Part shown: positions 53,016 through 60,641 of the stretch, one piece after another | Position numbering within the stretch: position 1 is the stretch's first letter | Layout: each line of letters starts with the position of its first letter | NCBI RefSeq assembly: GCF_039851965.1 | Contig: NZ_CP156674.1 | Coordinates: 2,604,001-2,668,000, forward strand | Source of the DNA: Pseudalkalibacillus hwajinpoensis | GTDB lineage: Bacteria; Bacillota; Bacilli; Bacillales; Guptibacillaceae | Length of the DNA: 64,000 nt | Direction of reading: 5' to 3' | Notes under the pieces: model-generated | Seen by the model: the letters and a program-made list of their open reading frames with translations, nothing else | What the model was told of the DNA's origin: nothing | Databases searched by the model: none | Translations under genes and position numbers: made by a program

Positions 53016-53108
53016 ATGATGAGCACATATGAGGCGCTTGTTTTGATGATTAGCTTTGCTTCTCTCGTGGTCACAATTATTACTGTTTCTAGTAATAAAA
53101 AGAAGTAA
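53016..53108 (+). CDS. Type I toxin of the TxpA/BsrG (holin-like) family
   Basis: This 30-residue peptide starts MMSTYEALVLMISFASLVVT, has one membrane helix and ends in a Lys-rich tail (SSNKKK). The TYExLxxMIxFA pattern is that of TxpA/BsrG and the small holin-like toxins of Bacillaceae, which damage the membrane or cell wall when free of their antisense RNA. AAAGGGGG lies 11 bases before the ATG. Its stop codon falls inside a terminator stem, and the mRNA can fold end to end (52968-52977 with 53109-53118). An antisense RNA overlapping the 3' part is expected on the minus strand but was not proven. Confidence 0.8.
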   Translation: MMSTYEALVLMISFASLVVTIITVSSNKKK

Positions 53109-53150
53109 CCCACCCTGCCCCGGCCAAGGTTTAAGGTGAGTTACTTTTTT
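53103..53150 (+). terminator. Terminator overlapping the toxin stop codon
   Basis: AAGTAACCCACC pairs with GGTGAGTTACTT (one mismatch) and is followed by T4. The 5' arm includes the toxin stop codon and competes with the long-range pairing to 52968-52977. Confidence 0.75.
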
Positions 53151-53188
53151 GCCTTCTGAGCCGCCGCTCTTCATGCGGAGCAGCTGTA

Positions 53189-53219
53189 AGGACGCTGGGT
53201 TACACCAGCGTTCTTTTTT
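53189..53219 (+). terminator. Second terminator behind the toxin
   Basis: GACGCTGG pairs with CCAGCGTT, followed by six Ts. It may serve longer toxin transcripts. Confidence 0.7.
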
Positions 53220-53303
53220 AATTTATGTGATCTAATTTTATTATATGCAATTAGCCTGGTGGTGGCAAGGGGGAGAGCAGCAGGCAGAAGTGCCTGTGCC
53301 GGA

Positions 53304-53343
53304 AGTGCCTGTCACCACCCGCTTTTTCGGTTATTTTGTCGAA
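53304..53343 (+). repeat. REP-like palindrome, copy l
   Basis: AGTGCCTGTCACCACCCG, 15 nt, TGTCGAA, with an extra AGTGCCTGTGCC fragment at 53289. It fills much of the 378-bp gap between toxin and carbamoylase. Confidence 0.85.
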
Positions 53344-53393
53344 TGAATTTCATCCTCAATGGGACATGTTGCAAGGTAAATAGACGAAATATA

Positions 53394-53428
53394 TATAATA
53401 ATCAGTCAATACGCTACGTTGTGTACAA
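53394..53428 (+). promoter_or_regulatory. Probable promoter -10 and palindromic operator before the carbamoylase operon
   Basis: TATAAT at 53394-53399 is followed by TTGTGTACAA at 53419-53428, one base from the FCD-type operator TTGTATACAA found at 29581. The -35 is weak (TTGCAA with a 19-bp spacer). The order is the same as at the GntR operon. Confidence 0.45.
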
Positions 53429-53486
53429 TGCTGTGTTGGGCTTGCTTTGCTATAGTGAATAAAAACAATGAAAAGGGTGAAGGTGG

Positions 53487-54731
53487 ATGGGGATTAATCG
53501 AAGTCGTTTACAGGGACACCTTGAGGAATTGGCAAAGATCGGGAAGATTGGCGAAACAGGTGTATGTCGCCTTGCTCATTCGAAGGAAGATCGAGAAGCG
53601 GTGGAGGTCGTAAAGGGCTGGATGGAAGAGGCAGGTCTTCAAGCTAGAATTGATGGCTTCGGCAATTTAATTGGAAGAATAGAAGGCAGCGAGAAGGAAA
53701 AGCCGATCCTGGTGCTCGGCTCCCATATCGATTCCCAGCCTTACGGAGGTCGATTCGATGGAACTGCAGGGGCGCTTGGCGCGATTGAAGTTGTACATAG
53801 TATGAAGGATAACGGGATGACACCAAAGCGGACGATCGAAGTTATTTGTTTCTCAGATGAAGAGGGATCGCGTTTTAATAAAGGTGTATTTGGTGTTCGG
53901 GCGCTTGCTGGGTTGCTTGAAGAAGGTGAGCTTGAACGTAAGGATAAAAGTGGTATGACACGGAAAGAAGCGCTGAAAGAATTCGGTGTTGAGCCTGATC
54001 TTTCGAAAAGTCCTGTCTATCAGAAAGGTGATATTGAAGCGTTCCTTGAGCTCCATATTGAGCAGGGGCCAGTGCTTGAATCACAGAATAAACCAGTCGG
54101 GATCGTTTCTGGTATTTCTGGTCCGATCTGGTTGACGGTCACTCTGGAAGGTTTTGCAGGGCATGCTGGTTCTGTTCCAATGCCTCTCCGAAAGGATGCC
54201 ATGGTTGGAGCGAGTGAAATCATTACTAAATTTGATCAGCTTGTTAAAGAGGAAGGGAAGGAAACAACGGTAGGCACAGTCGGAAGTGTGCAGGTTTTCC
54301 CGAACTCAAGAAACATCATTCCAGAGAAAGTTGAATTTACAGTGGATCTGCGTGACATCGATCTTGAGCATCGGACGAATTTAGAGAAAAAACTCTATAC
54401 GATCATTGAAGAGACATGCTCCAGGCATAGTCTGGCTCATACAATTAGTGAGGATACGAGAAGTGAGCCAAGGTACTGCGCGGACTGGATTAAAGACATT
54501 ATGAAGTCAGAAGATGAAGCACTGGGATTTGAGTCTCCTGTTTTAATGAGCGGCCCCTTTCATGATGCGCTCTTTATGTCATACATCAGTGATTATGGGA
54601 TGATCTTCGTTCGCTGTGAGAAAGGCATCAGTCATAATCCCCTAGAATTTGCGGAGATGGATGATATTGAGAAGGGAGTTAACTTGCTTTATCAGACAGC
54701 TGTGAGGATTTCGGAGAATGAAAAGGAGTGA
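53487..54731 (+). CDS. N-carbamoyl-L-amino acid hydrolase / allantoate amidohydrolase family (M20)
   Basis: The 414-residue enzyme has the motifs of hydantoinase/carbamoylase metalloenzymes: GSHIDSQPYGGRFDGTAGAL near residue 78, CFSDEEGSRF near 125, FLELHIEQGPVLE near 190 and LEGFAGHAGSVPM near 220. It splits the C-N bond of a carbamoyl or ureido compound to ammonia, CO2 and an amino acid. Its stop overlaps the next gene's leader, which shows an operon with an amidohydrolase and a two-part symporter. No allantoin genes are nearby, so carbamoyl amino acids are likelier than allantoate. Confidence 0.88.
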   Translation: MGINRSRLQGHLEELAKIGKIGETGVCRLAHSKEDREAVEVVKGWMEEAGLQARIDGFGNLIGRIEGSEKEKPILVLGSHIDSQPYGGRFDGTAGALGAIEVVHSMKDNGMTPKRTIEVICFSDEEGSRFNKGVFGVRALAGLLEEGELERKDKSGMTRKEALKEFGVEPDLSKSPVYQKGDIEAFLELHIEQGPVLESQNKPVGIVSGISGPIWLTVTLEGFAGHAGSVPMPLRKDAMVGASEIITKFDQLVKEEGKETTVGTVGSVQVFPNSRNIIPEKVEFTVDLRDIDLEHRTNLEKKLYTIIEETCSRHSLAHTISEDTRSEPRYCADWIKDIMKSEDEALGFESPVLMSGPFHDALFMSYISDYGMIFVRCEKGISHNPLEFAEMDDIEKGVNLLYQTAVRISENEKE

Positions 54732-54735
54732 TTCT

Positions 54736-56340
54736 TTGCAGGTTGAGACAGTGTTTGTGAATGGAGAAGTGGTAACGGTTGATCCTGGTTTTTCAATCAA
54801 GGAAGCAGTGGCGATTAGTGGAGACAGAATCCTATTTACAGGATCCACGGAAGAGGTAATGTCCTTAGCAAATGAAGAGACACGGAAGGTCGATTTGAAG
54901 GGAAGAAGCTTGCTCCCGGGGTTTATCGATTCACATGCCCATCTCGAACTATATGGAACGAATAAACTGGGTGTTAATTGTAAAGACGTTACTGGCATTG
55001 AGGATATTCTAACCAGGTTGAAGGATAGAGCAAGCGGAACAACTCAAGGAGAGTGGATCCGCGGCTGGGGGTACAATCAAAATTATCTCGGTCGCCATCT
55101 GACGAAGTGGGATCTTGATGCGGTTTCGACTGAGCATCCAATTATCGTTGTACGTACGTGTGGTCATATCTCATGCGTTAATAGTAAAGCGCTTGAGCTT
55201 GCAGGACTTTCAGATGAAACCACTGACCCAGAAGGCGGTAAATATGTACGAAAAAATGGAAAGTTGACGGGACTGCTTCTGGAGTCTGCGCATATGAATC
55301 TATTTTTGCACGCGATGCATTCGGAAGAGCAAATTCAGGATGGCCTCACACTTGCTTCAGAAGACTTTTTAAAAATGGGGATTACGAGTGTCCATGATGC
55401 AGGCGGATATGGGCCTTCACATATTGGAGCTCTCCAGAAAGCTGTAAAGTCAAAGAGGATAAGGCAAAGGATTTATGCCCTTTATGGCTCTCTCCATCAG
55501 TCAGGCGAGATGGTGAGTAAGGGACTCGAGAGCGGAATCATGACAGGACTTGGTAATGAGTGGTTCCGGATTGGTCCTGCTAAAGTATTTATTGACGGAA
55601 GCAGCAGTGGTCCAACAGCAAAAACACGTGAACCTTATACAAGTGACCCGGAGGATTCTGGCATACTTTATGTAAATCAGGATGAACTAAATCAATATCT
55701 TCAACCAGCTCAGCAACAGGGGTGGCAAATAACAGCACATGCGATTGGGGACAGGGCAGTTGAAATGATGATTGAAACAATCCAAACGGGGCAAGAAAGT
55801 GAGTCTTCAACGGATCATCGTCATCGAATTGAGCACGCTGCAATGACGCCTGAGGACCTTTTAGTCAGGATCGAAAAATCAGGTATTGTGCCGATACCGA
55901 ATCCTGCTTTTATCTACGAGTTTGGTGATGGCTATGTGTCTGATTATGGTGAAAGAACCCAGATCATGTTCCCATTAAAAAGTTTCGTTGAAAATGATAT
56001 TCCTTTTGCGATTGGTTCTGATAGTCCAATAACTGATGTGAATCCGCTTCTTGGCATTTATGCTGCTATCACACGTAGAAGTAAAACCGGAGAAGTCATT
56101 GGTGAAGGTCAGGAAATTCTCATTCAGGATGCAATTAAAGCTTATACGTTGTCAGGTGCATATGCCAGTTTTGAAGAACAGGAAAAAGGCAGCATTGAGA
56201 AGGGAAAGTTAGCTGACCTTGTAGTGTTGAATGAGTCAATTCTAAATTGTGATCCAGAACGATTGAAAGATATCACTGTCGATCTAACAGTCATTAGCGG
56301 AGACATTGTATATACAAGTCAGAAGGAGGGCGTTACGTGA
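54736..56340 (+). CDS. YtcJ-like amidohydrolase (Amidohydrolase 3 family)
   Basis: The metal-dependent hydrolase of about 534 residues has HAH in GFIDSHAHLELYGTNKLG near residue 65, the lower His sites in ITAHAIGDRAVE near 330 and RHRIEHAAMTP near 363, and the Asp in IGSDSPITDVNP near 430. YtcJ relatives include N-substituted formamide deformylases. TTG 54736 with AAGGAG eight bases upstream is preferred to ATG 54718. Overlaps on both sides mark a tight operon. It may produce the carbamoyl or free amino acid handled by its neighbour; the substrate is unknown. Confidence 0.88.
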   Translation: MQVETVFVNGEVVTVDPGFSIKEAVAISGDRILFTGSTEEVMSLANEETRKVDLKGRSLLPGFIDSHAHLELYGTNKLGVNCKDVTGIEDILTRLKDRASGTTQGEWIRGWGYNQNYLGRHLTKWDLDAVSTEHPIIVVRTCGHISCVNSKALELAGLSDETTDPEGGKYVRKNGKLTGLLLESAHMNLFLHAMHSEEQIQDGLTLASEDFLKMGITSVHDAGGYGPSHIGALQKAVKSKRIRQRIYALYGSLHQSGEMVSKGLESGIMTGLGNEWFRIGPAKVFIDGSSSGPTAKTREPYTSDPEDSGILYVNQDELNQYLQPAQQQGWQITAHAIGDRAVEMMIETIQTGQESESSTDHRHRIEHAAMTPEDLLVRIEKSGIVPIPNPAFIYEFGDGYVSDYGERTQIMFPLKSFVENDIPFAIGSDSPITDVNPLLGIYAAITRRSKTGEVIGEGQEILIQDAIKAYTLSGAYASFEEQEKGSIEKGKLADLVVLNESILNCDPERLKDITVDLTVISGDIVYTSQKEGVT

Positions 56341-56558
56341 GTAAAAAGAAATTTACTAGAATCTATTGCATCTCCCTAATCATACCGATGCTTTTACTAG
56401 TTTTTCCGCTATTTTCAATAGGTAATCGAAGTACGCCGTTCGTCATGGGACTTCCTTTTTCCGTGTTCTGGGTGATCGGGTGGATCATTGTCACTTTTTT
56501 AATCGTATTGATTTTATATCGATTAGACCCGGATAAAGACGAAGAGGAGGTGAACTAA
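56337..56558 (+). CDS. DUF3311 small membrane protein, probable symporter subunit
   Basis: The 73-residue protein has two membrane helices (about residues 8-25 and 37-60), the second containing LPFSVFWVIGWIIVTFLIVL, then an acidic tail (DPDKDEEE). This is the DUF3311 pattern, and its genes regularly precede SSS symporters. The GTG start overlaps the previous stop (GTGA) and its own stop overlaps the symporter ATG, so all are translationally coupled. Confidence 0.8.
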   Translation: MSKKKFTRIYCISLIIPMLLLVFPLFSIGNRSTPFVMGLPFSVFWVIGWIIVTFLIVLILYRLDPDKDEEEVN

Positions 56559-58024
56559 TGGCTGATTGGCAAATAGCGATGATCATCATGATCGGATATC
56601 TTGTCATTGCCCTGGTTATCGGGGTTCTAGCTGGACGAAATCAGGATAAAAGCTCACTCGATGAGTTCGCGGTGGCAGGTGGAAAGTTAGGACTTTTTGT
56701 GATGTGGTTCTTGATGGGCGGCGCCGTGTTCAGTGCATTCTCGTTCCTTGGAGCACCAGGCTGGGCATATTCCAAAGGTGCACCGGCTCTTTATATTCTT
56801 ACATACACCGCGTTTGCCATTCTACCGTGGTACATTATTGGGCCGAAGATCGGTAAAATTGGCCGAAAATATAATATTTATACCGTATCTGGCTTCTTGA
56901 AAAAAAGGTATAACAGTCGAGTTCTGCCAATCTTAATAGGACTGATTGCCGTTCTCGCTTCCATTCAATATCTTGCAACGCAAATGAAAGGTATGGCTTA
57001 TATCTTCAATATAATGACGGAAGGGCGAATCCCTTTTTGGCTTGGAGCTCTAGTATCCTACGGGATTGTCGTTGTCTACGTTGCAACTGGAGGATTGCGA
57101 GCAGCAGCGTGGTCTGACGTATTCCAGGGTTTACTTATGATTATTATCTCCTGGGTTGTCGGCCTTGCGATTGTCAATCAGCTTCATAGCAGTGTTTCTG
57201 GAATGTTCACTGAGCTTGTTGAAGCAAAACCTGGATTTCTTGAGATTGGTAATCTGGGATCGACAATGTCACCGACAGCATATACAACAACCATTCTCGT
57301 ATCGGTGATTGGCTTTCTCATGTGGCCACATCTTTTCTCGAAATCATATGCGTCGAATGCGAGGGCAATCAAGAAAACAGTCCTTGTTTATCCTGTATTT
57401 GCGCTGTTTTTAATTCCTCTTCTATTTGTAGGATTTGCGGCAGCTAACGTGGTAGACTCCTCAGTCATCGGCTCACCTGATGAAATTCTTCCTTATTTAA
57501 TAACAGCAGTACTGAGTTTACCAGGCTGGGTTTATGGTCTTGTTGGAGCTGGAGCACTTGCTGCTGCGATGTCATCTGCAGATGCAATTACACATAGTGC
57601 ATCTCTCGAGTTTACGGATGGGGTTATCCGTAACGTGAAAACCGATTTATCGAATAAAATAACGCTGGTTTTGATGCGGATTGGCGTTTTTGTAATCGGA
57701 GGTCTTGCCTATTTTATTACCGTATTTGGAGGGCAGGGGCTCATTGCACTTTTACTTGGTGCGTATGGTTCCATCGTTCAGTTTGCTCCGGGAGTATATG
57801 GAGCCCTTTACTCAAAACGAATCACTGGACCTGCAGTGATTGTTGGGTTAATCATTGGAACATTTATCAACTACTATTTCCAGCTAGTAGCATCGAGTAC
57901 TCCGTTTGATATTCATGCTGGAATTCTTGGGTTACTGTGTAATATCGTCATTGTTATTGTGATTTCAGCGCTGACCCAGTCTAAAAGTATGCAAATGGCA
58001 GAAGAGTATAAGAGTATTGGATGA
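56558..58024 (+). CDS. Sodium:solute symporter (SSS family)
   Basis: The 488-residue transporter has about thirteen helices, with EFAVAGGKLGLFVMWFLMGG near residue 35, SAFSFLGAPGWAYSKGAPAL near 58, and the AAAMSSADAITHSASLE segment near 328. It would import the amide or ureido substrate of the two hydrolases with sodium. A weak hairpin follows at 58028-58054 (GGGGAGCC with GGCATCCCC). Confidence 0.9.
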   Translation: MADWQIAMIIMIGYLVIALVIGVLAGRNQDKSSLDEFAVAGGKLGLFVMWFLMGGAVFSAFSFLGAPGWAYSKGAPALYILTYTAFAILPWYIIGPKIGKIGRKYNIYTVSGFLKKRYNSRVLPILIGLIAVLASIQYLATQMKGMAYIFNIMTEGRIPFWLGALVSYGIVVVYVATGGLRAAAWSDVFQGLLMIIISWVVGLAIVNQLHSSVSGMFTELVEAKPGFLEIGNLGSTMSPTAYTTTILVSVIGFLMWPHLFSKSYASNARAIKKTVLVYPVFALFLIPLLFVGFAAANVVDSSVIGSPDEILPYLITAVLSLPGWVYGLVGAGALAAAMSSADAITHSASLEFTDGVIRNVKTDLSNKITLVLMRIGVFVIGGLAYFITVFGGQGLIALLLGAYGSIVQFAPGVYGALYSKRITGPAVIVGLIIGTFINYYFQLVASSTPFDIHAGILGLLCNIVIVIVISALTQSKSMQMAEEYKSIG

Positions 58025-58068
58025 GTGAAGGGGAGCCTATTCAAGGCATCCCCTCTATTTCGTGGAAG

Positions 58069-58088
58069 TTAATTAAACGTTTAATTAA
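58069..58088. repeat. 20-bp palindrome, copy 4
   Basis: TTAATTAAACGTTTAATTAA is a perfect palindrome between convergent genes and overlaps the thioesterase stop codon. Confidence 0.75.
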
Positions 58089-58513
58089 ATTGTAAGATCT
58101 TCAAAAATAGCAAGTTTTTGCTTAATCTCTTGGGGGATTGGCTGAGAATTTCCCGTTCGTGGATCGTAATTCACTTGCACAACTTCTGCCTCAACAAGAA
58201 TTTCTCCTCCTCTCGTAATCGTATGTTCGAGTTGGAAACTCGAGTTTCCAACTTTTTTCACACGACAATAAACTTGAACAATGTCATCCAATTTTGCAGG
58301 TTGGACGAATTCAATTGTGATTTTTTTTAAGACAGGGTCAAATGCGCGTTTCTCTGCTAGCTCACCCATTTGGTCTCCTATGATTTCTCGAAAATATTCT
58401 GTTGTGGCAATATCTAGATAAGTGGAGTAGTGCGAGTTGAAGACGATTTTCTGTCCATCAATTTCAGAATACCGGACGCGAATCGGGTGGAAAAATCGAT
58501 AGTCTCGAAGCAT
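58085..58513 (-). CDS. Acyl-CoA thioesterase (4HBT hotdog family)
   Basis: The 142-residue hotdog-fold protein has the YbgC/4HBT-type start HPIRVRYSEIDGQKIVFNSHYSTYLD, with the catalytic-Asp position at about residue 18, and IVQVYCRVKKVGNSSFQLEH in the core. It hydrolyses acyl-CoA in the cytoplasm; chain specificity is unknown. The gene is monocistronic, and a small leader separates it from the divergent dehydrogenase. Confidence 0.87.
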   Translation of the reverse strand: MLRDYRFFHPIRVRYSEIDGQKIVFNSHYSTYLDIATTEYFREIIGDQMGELAEKRAFDPVLKKITIEFVQPAKLDDIVQVYCRVKKVGNSSFQLEHTITRGGEILVEAEVVQVNYDPRTGNSQPIPQEIKQKLAIFEDLTI

Positions 58514-58585
58514 CGTTTGTCACCTCTATGATCATTTTCTTCATATTAACACAACTTTCAGTTAAAAGTTCCGGGATTGTTCGAA

Positions 58586-58599
58586 ATTTCCCGGGTAAT
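58586..58599. promoter_or_regulatory. Candidate Noc (nucleoid occlusion) binding site
   Basis: ATTTCCCGGGTAAT differs by one base from the B. subtilis Noc site ATTTCCCGGGAAAT. It sits in the divergent gap between thioesterase and 2-hydroxyacid dehydrogenase. One half-matching TTCCGGGA occurs 17 bp upstream. Confidence 0.45.
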
Positions 58600-58672
58600 G
58601 TCTAAACTGGTAGAGGAATAGAATAATGAATCGTGAAAAGTGTAGAGAGCGCAATTTTACATGAGGAGTTGA

Positions 58673-59641
58673 ATGAAATTGAAACCAAAAGTCTATATCA
58701 CACGAAAATTACCAGGTGCAATTATCCAACAAATTCAAGAGAAATGTGATGTTCGAATGTGGGAGGAGGAAGAGGTACCGGTTCCGAGAGAAGTCCTGGA
58801 GGAGGAAATAAAAAAGGTCGAGGGGTTACTATGCTTGTTGACAGAGCAAATTGATCGCTCATTGCTAGAGCAGGCTGATAATCTGCGGGTGGTGGCGAAT
58901 ATGGCTGTTGGTTATAACAATATTGAGATTGATGAAGCGAAAGAAAGAGGGATCATTGTTACTAATACGCCAGGCGTTCTTACGGAAACAACGGCTGACC
59001 TCACTTTTTCATTATTAATGGCCACCGCTCGTCGTATCCCGGAGGCTTCTGATTATTTGAGGAACGGAAAATGGGAAACATGGTCACCGATGCAGCTGAC
59101 AGGTCAGGATATACATGGTGCCACGCTCGGGGTCATCGGCTTAGGAAGAATTGGTGAAGCTGTTGCGAAAAGAGCGAAAGGGTTTGATATGAAGGTGCTG
59201 TACCATAATCGCAGCAGAAGTCAGGATGCCGAAAAAGAATTAGAGATTAAATATGTAGAGCTTGAGGAGCTTTTAAAGGAGTCAGATTTTGTATGTGTTT
59301 TAACGCCTTTTACTCCCGAAACAGAAAATATGATTGGTCATGAACAGCTGGCATTGATGAAGAAAAGCGCGATTCTGATTAATACGGCGAGAGGAGGCAT
59401 TGTGAACGAGGATGCGTTGTATGAGGCACTATCTAATGGGGAGATCTGGGCAGCTGGCTTGGATGTTTTCAAGGAAGAACCTGTTTCCCTCGACCATCCA
59501 CTATTAACTCTCCCGAATCTTGTAACCCTGCCACACATCGGTAGCGCTAGTATTGCGACAAGAATGAAAATGGCTGATCTCGCTGCAACGAATTTATTGA
59601 AAGTGTTGGAAGGAGAAGATGCTCCTAATAACGTGACATAA
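58673..59641 (+). CDS. D-2-hydroxyacid dehydrogenase (glyoxylate/hydroxypyruvate reductase type)
   Basis: The 322-residue enzyme has the NAD-binding motif GVIGLGRIGEAVAKRAKGF near residue 152 and the catalytic Arg in NTARGGIVNE near 236, the Glu in FKEEPVS near 265, and His in LPHIGSAS near 284. It reduces glyoxylate, hydroxypyruvate or a similar 2-oxoacid with NAD(P)H. GAGGAG precedes the ATG. REP copy m begins three bases after the stop. Confidence 0.92.
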   Translation: MKLKPKVYITRKLPGAIIQQIQEKCDVRMWEEEEVPVPREVLEEEIKKVEGLLCLLTEQIDRSLLEQADNLRVVANMAVGYNNIEIDEAKERGIIVTNTPGVLTETTADLTFSLLMATARRIPEASDYLRNGKWETWSPMQLTGQDIHGATLGVIGLGRIGEAVAKRAKGFDMKVLYHNRSRSQDAEKELEIKYVELEELLKESDFVCVLTPFTPETENMIGHEQLALMKKSAILINTARGGIVNEDALYEALSNGEIWAAGLDVFKEEPVSLDHPLLTLPNLVTLPHIGSASIATRMKMADLAATNLLKVLEGEDAPNNVT

Positions 59642-59643
59642 AG

Positions 59644-59697
59644 CGGGCGGTACAGGCACCATCCGCTTTATGTTGGAATAGGTAGATAAGTGTCGAG
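59644..59697 (+). repeat. REP-like palindrome, copy m (long spacer), nearest the RAYT gene
   Basis: CGGGCGGTACAGGCACC with ATCCG is followed by TGTCGAG after 25 nt instead of 15. It is about 130 bp upstream of the RAYT transposase gene. Confidence 0.75.
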
Positions 59698-59825
59698 AGG
59701 ATGTTATTGACGGTATGGAATTGAAGAATTATGCTTTAAGAACCGAAGGAAGGAGTAGAGAAATAGATGGTAAATATATACTTTAATGTCACTACTTTAT
59801 TACACCAAAGATCTAGCGCGCATCG

Positions 59826-60410
59826 ATGGATGGAGTGGTAAGAAAATCGCGCGTTTGGCTCCCGAATCACTTTTATCACATTGTTAGTTGTGGCAACCGG
59901 AAAGATGTCTTGTTCCAAGACGACCAGGACTATCGAACTTTCCTTTACATTCTTCAGAAAGTCTTCGAAACACATCCGTTTGAAATAGCCTCTTACTGTT
60001 TGATGAACAACCACTTTCACCTTCAGCTACGCTCGAAAGAGCACCCCATTTCGAAAATCATGTCTCTCATAAATAAACGCTATGCAGACTACTTCAATGG
60101 TCGCTACGATTTATCAGGTCACGTTTTTGAAAAACGTTATTTTGATGAGCCTCTCAATACCCCTGCAAATATGCTTGAAGTTAGCCGTTACATTCACCTC
60201 AATCCAGTAAAAGCAGCACTCGTAATGAGTCCAGAGGATTACCTGTGGTCCAGTTATCGGTTCTATTTTTCAAGAGAATCGCTGCTTTTACCATTTATGA
60301 ATTTATCACCGCTAGTGGAAGGGTATCCGGGTACAGCGATTCAGAAGCGAAGCCATTATTGTAACTTTGTGAATGCGAAGAGAAAGGAGGCAGATCAATT
60401 ACTGCATTAG
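59826..60410 (+). mobile_element. REP-associated tyrosine transposase (RAYT, Y1/IS200-like)
   Basis: This single-copy 194-residue protein starts VRKSRVWLPNHFYHIVSCGN and has the HUH metal motif in LMNNHFHLQLRS near residue 62. The Y1 Tyr is probably in SLINKRYADYFN near 90, followed by GHVFEKRYFDEPL and YIHLNPVKAALV, which are typical RAYT segments. RAYTs are domesticated IS200/IS605-type single-strand nucleases that mobilise REP palindromes. No TnpB and no IS ends flank it. The ribosome site is weak, and GTG 59835 is an alternative start. With 13 REP-like copies in this window it is the obvious candidate enzyme. Confidence 0.88.
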
Positions 60411-60609
60411 AATTATGGTATTTTAAAGTACTATGCTGAATAGGTCTTCAGGTTTGGGAGTGCTTCGCAAGACTGTAAGCAACCAAAGATTTAGAACGTG
60501 AATCAACTGAACAAATGAGCTCGAAAGCAAAATAACGGCTAACGGGTAAACCGCACTAAAGTAAAGAAATAAGTGAAGGGAAAGATATGGATCTCGGTGC
60601 ACCTTTCCC

Positions 60610-60629
60610 TTAATCAAACGTTTGTTTAA
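60610..60629. repeat. 20-bp palindrome, copy 5
   Basis: TTAATCAAACGTTTGTTTAA, identical to copy 1, between the RAYT gene and the convergent gene at 60642. Confidence 0.75.
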
Positions 60630-60641
60630 CCCTCAAGTTAA

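Noticed and set aside
7622..53343. CRISPR array
   Set aside because: The repeats are kilobases apart, palindromic and intergenic, with no spacers of constant length and no cas genes.
59826..60410. Complete IS200/IS605 insertion sequence
   Set aside because: Only a single RAYT-type Y1 gene is present, with no TnpB and no subterminal IS hairpins or target repeats at the flanks.
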